Part shown: piece by piece, positions 58,581-64,000 of the stretch
Numbering within the stretch: position 1 is the first letter of the stretch
Layout of the letters: every line of letters starts with the position of its first letter
Notes under the pieces: generated by a model
The model's database searches: none
Told to the model about the DNA's origin: nothing
What the model saw: the letters and a program-made list of their open reading frames with translations, nothing else
From: Dromiciops gliroides
Lineage: Eukaryota; Chordata; Mammalia; Microbiotheria; Microbiotheriidae
Length of the DNA stretch: 64,000 bases
Assembly: GCF_019393635.1 (NCBI RefSeq)
Contig: NC_057862.1
Coordinates: forward strand, 260,972,441-261,036,440
Direction of reading: 5' to 3'
Program-made: the position numbers and the translations under genes

Positions 58581-58612
<32 letters not shown>

Positions 58613-58630
58613 AAACAAAAAAACCCAAAA
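58453..58630 (+). mobile_element. WSINE1-like CORE-SINE with (CA)n tail
   Basis: Type 2 copy whose CAATTGCC end runs directly into (CA)n (58584-58608). TSD AACTGAACTGG (58442-58452 and 58631-58641). Confidence 0.95.
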
Positions 58631-59191
58631 AACTGAACTGGACATTGAACTAGAGAGTAGCCAAAGAACTGGACGAAATTATGCAACTGAACTCGATCCA
58701 CTATGTCTTCCTACTCCTGGCTCTCTTCTAGACATTCCTATTCCAGTATTCACATAAATGTGCCTCATACTTTCTAACCTTCTGATTACTTGGTCTCAAT
58801 TCCTATGACTTATTTTTTCACCTCAGCAACACATAGGGATGGTTGCACACTACATCTCATAATTACCTGTAAATGTTACACTTTCCCAATTAGAAATTCC
58901 TCTAAAACACTCTCAAATCTTGAATCTCTATCTGTTGGTTCCTTCCCTACTGGCTTCAAACATGGCCACAGTAATCTCATCTTTTAAAATGATGTTCAAT
59001 AGACTTTACAATTCCCTGAAGTTATTGTCCTAGATCTCACCTCCCTTTCTTAGTCAAACTCCTTGTAAAAGCTATCTAGAATTGGTGGATGCCTCCATTT
59101 CTCCCCTGTCTCTCTCAATCCTCTACTCTGTAACCTAGCATCAACCTCACTCAACTGAATCTGTTTTCCCCAAAGGTAGCAATGATCTTTT

Positions 59192-59352
59192 GTTTTGTTT
59201 TTGTTTTTTTTTTTAGTGAGGCAATTGGGGTTAAGTGACTTGCCCAGGGTCACACAGCTAGTAAGTGTTAAGTGTCTGAGGCCGGATTTGAACTCAGGTA
59301 CTCCTGACTCCAGGGCCCGTGCTCTATCCACTGTGCCATCTAGCTGCCCCCC
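59192..59352 (-). mobile_element. WSINE1-like CORE-SINE inside L2
   Basis: Reverse copy, type 2, perfect 15-bp TSD TAGCAATGATCTTTT (59177-59191 and 59353-59367). Confidence 0.96.
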
Positions 59353-59489
59353 TAGCAATGATCTTTTAATGACCAAATCGAATGGTGTTTTGTCTGCTCT
59401 TTCTTGACCTCTCAGATGCATCAGATACTTTTGGATCTCCCTTTTCTTCTGGATGCTTTAACTGCTTCTTCGCAGTCTCCTCTGCTGTC

Positions 59490-59795
59490 TTATCTACATC
59501 TGGATAGAGCACTGGCCCTGAAGTTGGGAGGATCTGAGTTAAAATCTCACTTCAGACACTTACTAGCTGTGTGACCCTGGGCAAATCACTTAACCCCAAT
59601 TGCCTTAAACATCTGGGGCCATCTCCAGTCGTCTGATATATTTTTTTGCCACTGGAGTCAGATGGCTCTGGAGGAGAGAATAATGTTGGTAACCTTGCAC
59701 AGCCCTCCCTCACTTAAATCCAATTCAGTGCAAGTCATGATATGACCCTGATGTCATGGTCCTCTTTGAGAATGAAGGACAAACAACAATAACAA
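59490..59795 (+). mobile_element. long MAR-type CORE-SINE with RTE-like tail
   Basis: tRNA-like head (gatagagcactggccctgaa), core, then ctggggccatctccagtcgt, gatggctctggaggagagaa, tcacttaaatccaattcagt and the tail gtcatggtcctctttgagaa tgaaggacaaacaacaa. The most complete MAR-type copy here. Confidence 0.92.
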
Positions 59796-60811
59796 TAATC
59801 ACCTATATCAACCCCTAATTGGGTGTTCCCTAAGGTTCTGAACTCTCAGAATCTTCTTCTGTACCCTCTTTCTCTCTCAGTAACTCCATCAGTTCCTATG
59901 GGTTTAACTATCATCTCTATACATATGATGATAGAAAGACAGACATCGGACAGACGGACATCCTCCTCTCTTCCAAGTTCTAGTCCTGCATTACCAGTTT
60001 GCCAAATAGACATTTCACACTTGATGACCCAGAGACATTTCAAGTTCACTACATTCAAAACGATTCATTTTCCCCACACTTCCCTCTATTACTTCCCCCC
60101 TTTAAAACTTCTCTGTTTCTATCAAAGGCACCTTTGACCTTTCTGGTTTCTACCCTCTTTGTTATCCCAGACCTCACCCCATGTATCCAATCAAATGCCA
60201 AAACTTGACACTTCTACCTCTATACCATCTCTAACATGTGACCCTTCCTCTCCATGCACACAGTTATGACTTTAGTCTCATCACTCAAATCCATCCCTGA
60301 AACTGCTGCCAGAATAATTTTCCCTAAACATAGATGTGAGCATGTCATTCTTCAGTCAACTCCAGTGGTTTCTTATTGTTTCTAAGATAAAATATGAATT
60401 CCTCTGTTTAACCTTCACAGCATGGTCTCAGCCTCTCTTTCCAGACTCACTGAACATTACTCTGAAATTAAGCCAAATTGGCTTCTGTTTGTTTTCAACA
60501 CAGGACACTTCATTTTGTGTCTTCCGGCCCATTCACTGGCTGTCCCACTTATTTGGAACGTATTCCCTCATCATTTCTGCTTCATAGAACCATTTCTTCC
60601 TTAAGATGCTGCTCAAACATTACCTTCTACAAAAAGCCTTTGCTGATGTTCCCAGTTGCTAGTGCTCTCCCCTCTCAGCTACTTTGTATTTGTTCATTTT
60701 TATATTAATTCTCTATATACTTACACATGTATTTGGTTCCCCAACTAAATGTAAGATCTTTGGGAATAGGGACTATTTCATTATTTGTATTTGAATTCCC
60801 AGTGCCTAACA

Positions 60812-60885
60812 GAGACACACACACATATACGTTCGTGCATGTACATACATACACATACATATACATAAATATAAACACACACATA
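60812..60885. repeat. CA/TA-rich simple repeat in L2 tail
   Basis: acacacacatatacg ... catacatacacatacatata run just before the L2 terminus. Confidence 0.85.
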
Positions 60886-60920
60886 TAAGCCCAACAAATG
60901 CTTGTTGATCAATTAGGGGG

Positions 60921-61383
60921 GATTATTGGGAAGAAGAGAATAATCAGATCAGACTGTGTACTAACATCTCCCTTCTGCCTACCACTGCTTCAGGGCTAGA
61001 GTGGAGAGGATAGCTCCTCTTGGCTGGAGAACAGAACCATAACCTTCAGAAGAGTTTACCAGTTTCCAAATTTTGCCTGTGGATGGCAAAAAGATGAGTG
61101 ATCTTTGGAGGGTCTGAATATTGAAAAGGGATGTTAACCAATAATATTACAAACACAGGCTCTAGGTATCTCTATAGCAACTATCACCATAGCAACAGGG
61201 TGCTCTGAGAAGATCATTTTAGTATAACACCACAAAAAGGCAACAAGTAGAAAATTTCTAACTTCAAAAATTCTGGCTACCATGGGACATCTCTTTCACA
61301 TGTGTTGCTAACATAACAGCAACAAATTTTCTGGCTCAAGAAAGATGGTATCAATGTCTAGAAATTCAGATAACAAGTAGGGC
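60921..61383. other. intron DNA, nothing recognised
   Basis: No repeat or exon-like frame. Confidence 0.45.
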
Positions 61384-61399
61384 AAAAGTGGATGGGGGG

Positions 61400-61571
61400 G
61401 CAGCTAGGTGGCGCAGTGGATAGAGCACCGGCCCTGGAGTCAGGAGTACCTGAGTTCAAATCCGGCCTCAGACACTTAACACTTACTAGCTGTGTGACCT
61501 GGGGCAAGTCACTTAACCCCAATTGCCTCACCAAAAAAAAGAAAAGAAAAGAAAAGAAAAAATTAAAAAAA
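61400..61571 (+). mobile_element. WSINE1-like CORE-SINE, near consensus
   Basis: Type 2 copy with very few differences from the window consensus, tail (GAAAA)n. 16-bp perfect TSD AAAAGTGGATGGGGGG (61384-61399 and 61572-61587). Confidence 0.97.
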
Positions 61572-61621
61572 AAAAGTGGATGGGGGGAAGATACCTGTTC
61601 TTGTTGCTCTTTGATCTAGTA

Positions 61622-61885
61622 TGGGGACAGCTAGGTGGCACAATGGATAGAGCACTGGGCCTTGAATCAAAAAAGACCTGAGTTTATATCTGACCCCAGA
61701 TCTTATATAAGTTGTGTGATCCTGGGCAAGTCACTTAACCTATTTGCCTCAGTTTCTTCATTTGTAAAATGGGGATAACATAACACCTACTTCTCAGCTT
61801 TGTGAGGGTCAACTGAGATTAGCACAGTGCCTGGCACATAATAAACACTACATGAATGTTGGCTATTATTATTATTATTATCATC
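61622..61885 (+). mobile_element. full-length MIR/Ther-type SINE
   Basis: Head ggggacagctaggtggcaca, core gtgatcctgggcaagtcact, cagtttcttcatttgtaaaa tggggataa, tail cagtgcctggcacataataa then (ATT)n. Confidence 0.9.
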
Positions 61886-62034
61886 ATCACTTCATCTGGT
61901 TGTTCTTTTATATCCTTAAAGGCACAATCTTGTCACAGCAATTCTAAAGTTAGGTCTCCCTCCCAAAATCAATCAACAAGTACTTAAGAAACTGTAAAGT
62001 GCTTAAGATGTCTTCATTGAATCAACTCGACCAA

Positions 62035-62230
62035 GGAAATAGTGTAGTACATTGAAAGGAATGTTATTTTCAAAGCCAGAAGACCTGGGTTCAGATCATG
62101 GCTCTGTTGCTAACTATCTGTGTGATCTCAGACAAGTTGTTTTTATTTCCCTGGGGCTCGGTTTCCTCATTTGTAAAATAAGCACATAGGACTAAAGTTT
62201 AAGGTAACTTTCAATTCTAAATCCTATGAA
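62035..62230 (+). mobile_element. MIR copy
   Basis: gaagacctgggttcagatca tggctctg, tgtgtgatctcagacaagtt, cggtttcctcatttgtaaaa. Confidence 0.8.
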
Positions 62231-62509
62231 CCAGGAAATTGCAGAGAAAAAAGTAACTTATATTCATAGTATTACTTTTTACAGATGATATAAGAAAAAC
62301 TCCAGAGCAGACTGGTGTTCTTAACCTTGGGGTACAGTATGTTTTTTTTCACTATACTTGATCTATTCAATATATTTCACCTCTTTCAATATAAGTGGTT
62401 TCCTGTGTAATTTTATGTATTTTATTTTATTTATTTATAGACATTATACTGAGAAAAGGTCAATAGGCTTGACAAGACTGCCAAAAGGGTCTGTGATACA
62501 AGAAAAATT

Positions 62510-62992
62510 CAATTCAATAAACATTCATTAGGTACCTATTATGTGCCAAGCACAAAAGATACCAAAAAAGGCAAAAAACAGTCCTTGCCTGCAAGAAGCT
62601 GACAACATGAAAACAAAACAAGCAATATATAGATAATCAGAAAATAATTAAGAGAGAAAGCACTGGAATTAAGAGGGGTTAGGAGAGGCTTCCTGTAGAA
62701 GATGAGATTTTAGTTGGGACTTAAGGAAGCCAGGGAGGTCAGTAGTTGGAGTGAAGGAGGAAGAGTGTTCCCCACATGGAGACAGAGACTGCCAAAGCCT
62801 GAAGATGGAATGTCTTGTTGGTGGAACAGATGGGTGGCCAGTGTCACTGGATAGAAGAGCATGTGTTCAGGACTAAGGTGTAAAAAGACTGGAAAGGTAG
62901 GAGGGAGCTAGGTAATGAAGGGCTTTGAATATTAAACAGAACATTTTGTATTTGCTTCTGGAGGCAACAGGGAGCCACTGGAATTTATTGAG

Positions 62993-63055
<63 letters not shown>

Positions 63056-63170
63056 TAAGAGAGAGAGATGATCAGACCTATGTTTTAGAAAAATCACTTT
63101 AGCAGCTGAATGGAGAATGGATTGTAGTGAGGAGAGTTTAAGCAGTCAAACCCACCAGCAGGCTCAAGCC
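62510..63170 (-). mobile_element. L2 LINE 3' end
   Basis: Reverse L2: ttaggtacctattatgtgcc, gagatttt agttgggacttaagg, gggagccactggaatttatt, gaaaaatcactttagcagct. Contains the TG microsatellite. Confidence 0.88.
62994..63054. repeat. (TG)30 microsatellite inside L2
   Basis: A pure TG tract of about 30 units at the same L2 position as the run at 13165-13226. Confidence 0.97.
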
Positions 63171-63184
63171 TAAAAAGTTATGGT

Positions 63185-63420
63185 TCTATTAGCTGAGGGG
63201 ATTGGGAAAGACTCTCACAGAAGTTGGAATTTGAGCTGAGTTTTGAAGAAAGCCTGGATAATTAAGATGTGTAGGGGTAGCGGCAGGGCATTCCAGAGAT
63301 GGGGGCAGCCAGTGGAAAGTCAGAGTTGGAGTGACATGTTCAAGGAACTAAAACTAGGCCAGTGTAGCTGGATCACAGGACCCTGAGGGGAGTATAAGAA
63401 GCCAAATTGATAGGTCTTAA
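63185..63420 (-). mobile_element. second L2 fragment, same orientation
   Basis: ttgagctgagttttgaagaa agcctgg, cagggcattccagagatggg, actaggccagtgtagctgga. It repeats the L2 segment already covered by 62700-62850, so it is a separate copy or a duplication. Confidence 0.65.
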
Positions 63421-64000
63421 CGAGTAAGTAAGACTTAAGTTCTGACCTCGGTTACACACTGGGTTTTCAATTCTATACAAATCATTTCACTTCTCAATGT
63501 CCCAGTCTACTGTTTAACATGGAAGAATGGTTACATTGGTAAAGGGAATTTACCACACCAATGAAATGATAGCTCTGGCATCAATTGATTGTGATAGAAC
63601 ACCTCAGCCCCAAAATAATTAAAGGCTTTTTGGGACCAGAAAAAAAAGATACACTTCAGATAAAAGATTATTTCTAATCTTGGGGCTAAGCAGTAAGGGG
63701 AAGAAGTTCATTTTTAAATAGCTCAAGTACAGAATTGTCTGCAAATTTCATTGAATCACTTTTCAAAGAGTCATGCAATGCTATCACATGGGTTATACTT
63801 CAACATTAACTGCTTCACTTGCTTTTAAATTCCTGAACAACAACAAAAAAGTGGGGTGTGTGTGTGTGTGTGATCTGTTGAAGTCCTTTTATAATTTGTT
63901 TAGTAACTAAACCACAGAAACTCTATGGCTACCCTTAAACTTGGGCCTAAAAGTTTTGAAAAGCATTTTGTAACGCTAAAATTTGGCAATTATCTTTTCA
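63421..64000. other. intron DNA to window end
   Basis: Possible MIR-like sequence at 63440-63540 (acactgggttttcaattcta ... tttcacttctcaatgtccc). A short GT run lies at about 63859. No exon seen. Confidence 0.45.

Larger units (their letters stand above)
58680..60910 (+). mobile_element. L2 LINE, 3' half, with nested SINEs
   Basis: L2 in sense: tctcctctgctgtcttatct, ccagactcactgaacattac, aggacacttcattttgtgtc, ttctacaaaaagcctttgct, taagatctttgggaataggg, ending gcccaacaaatgcttgttga. No intact frame. It hosts a WSINE (59192) and a MAR-type SINE (59490). Confidence 0.85.
57175..64000 (-). other. DCAF5: DCAF5 upstream intron, partial
   Basis: Everything to the right of the penultimate exon is intronic, because the upstream WD40 exons are not in the window. 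I looked on the minus strand for the expected preceding exon and saw none. It contains SINEs, one long L2 and other L2, MIR and MAR copies. Confidence 0.85.

Noticed and set aside
109..61571. A recurrent small protein (…LGLSDLPRVTQLVSVKCLRPDLNSG… and its antisense …GVPEFKSGLRHLTLTSCVTLGKSLNP…) encoded at about 30 places
   Set aside because: These are translations of the WSINE1-like SINE on either strand. Every instance coincides with a SINE copy; there is no evidence of a gene family.

Overview
The window is nuclear DNA from a mammal, almost certainly a marsupial. The clearest sign is about 35 copies of one tRNA-derived CORE-SINE (WSINE1-like). Each has an internal pol III B-box-like GAGTTCAAATCC, the MIR core TGTGACCCTGGGCAAGTCACTT and usually a target-site duplication (TSD). 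Marsupial-type L1 3' ends, L2, MIR, MAR-type SINEs with RTE-like tails, RTE and CR1/L3 LINEs and hAT fossils accompany them. I cannot fix the species.

Only one protein-coding gene can be supported: DCAF5 (DDB1- and CUL4-associated factor 5, formerly WDR22), on the minus strand. Two of its exons are present. The 128-nt penultimate exon (57047-57174) carries the end of the WD40 domain. The large last exon (43229-44962) encodes the 577-residue acidic, Ser-rich C-terminal region and the stop codon. A 12,084-bp intron separates them. The rest of the gene, including the promoter, lies beyond the right edge, so 57175-64000 is upstream intron. The stretch just left of the stop codon (about 41-43.2 kb) is relatively poor in young repeats and is the likely 3' UTR; I could not place the poly(A) site.

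Layout. 1-11.4 kb: repeats (L1, MIR, hAT, SINEs, a long L2 at 8.4-10.5 kb) with an unrecognised AT-rich stretch at 5.5-7.4 kb. 11.4-16 kb: two back-to-back SINEs, a minus-strand L2 and a MAR SINE. 16.1-18.2 kb: a decayed Ty3/Gypsy-type pol fossil broken by a MIR and an L1. 22.3-25.4 kb: a minus-strand L1-like element with 5' UTR, ORF1 and 3' tail but no visible RT domain (HAL1-like). 26.9-32.6 kb: hAT, SINE and L1 mosaics. 34.7-35.8 kb: a CR1/L3 LINE. 38-43.2 kb: region downstream of DCAF5, with two related LINE tails. 43.2-57.2 kb: DCAF5 exons and intron, including an L2 mosaic, a fairly well preserved L1 3' part and an RTE LINE. 57.2-64 kb: upstream DCAF5 intron filled with L2, SINE and MIR copies.

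No tRNA, rRNA, CRISPR, operon or intact mobile-element gene was found. In eutherians DCAF5 lies between ACTN1 and EXD2 with its 3' end towards ACTN1, so the left part is probably DCAF5-ACTN1 intergenic DNA. That is inference from synteny; no ACTN1 exon is visible. The most interesting non-genic items are the Gypsy-type fossil, an L1 5'-end-only insertion with a perfect TSD, and repeated microsatellite birth at one L2 position.
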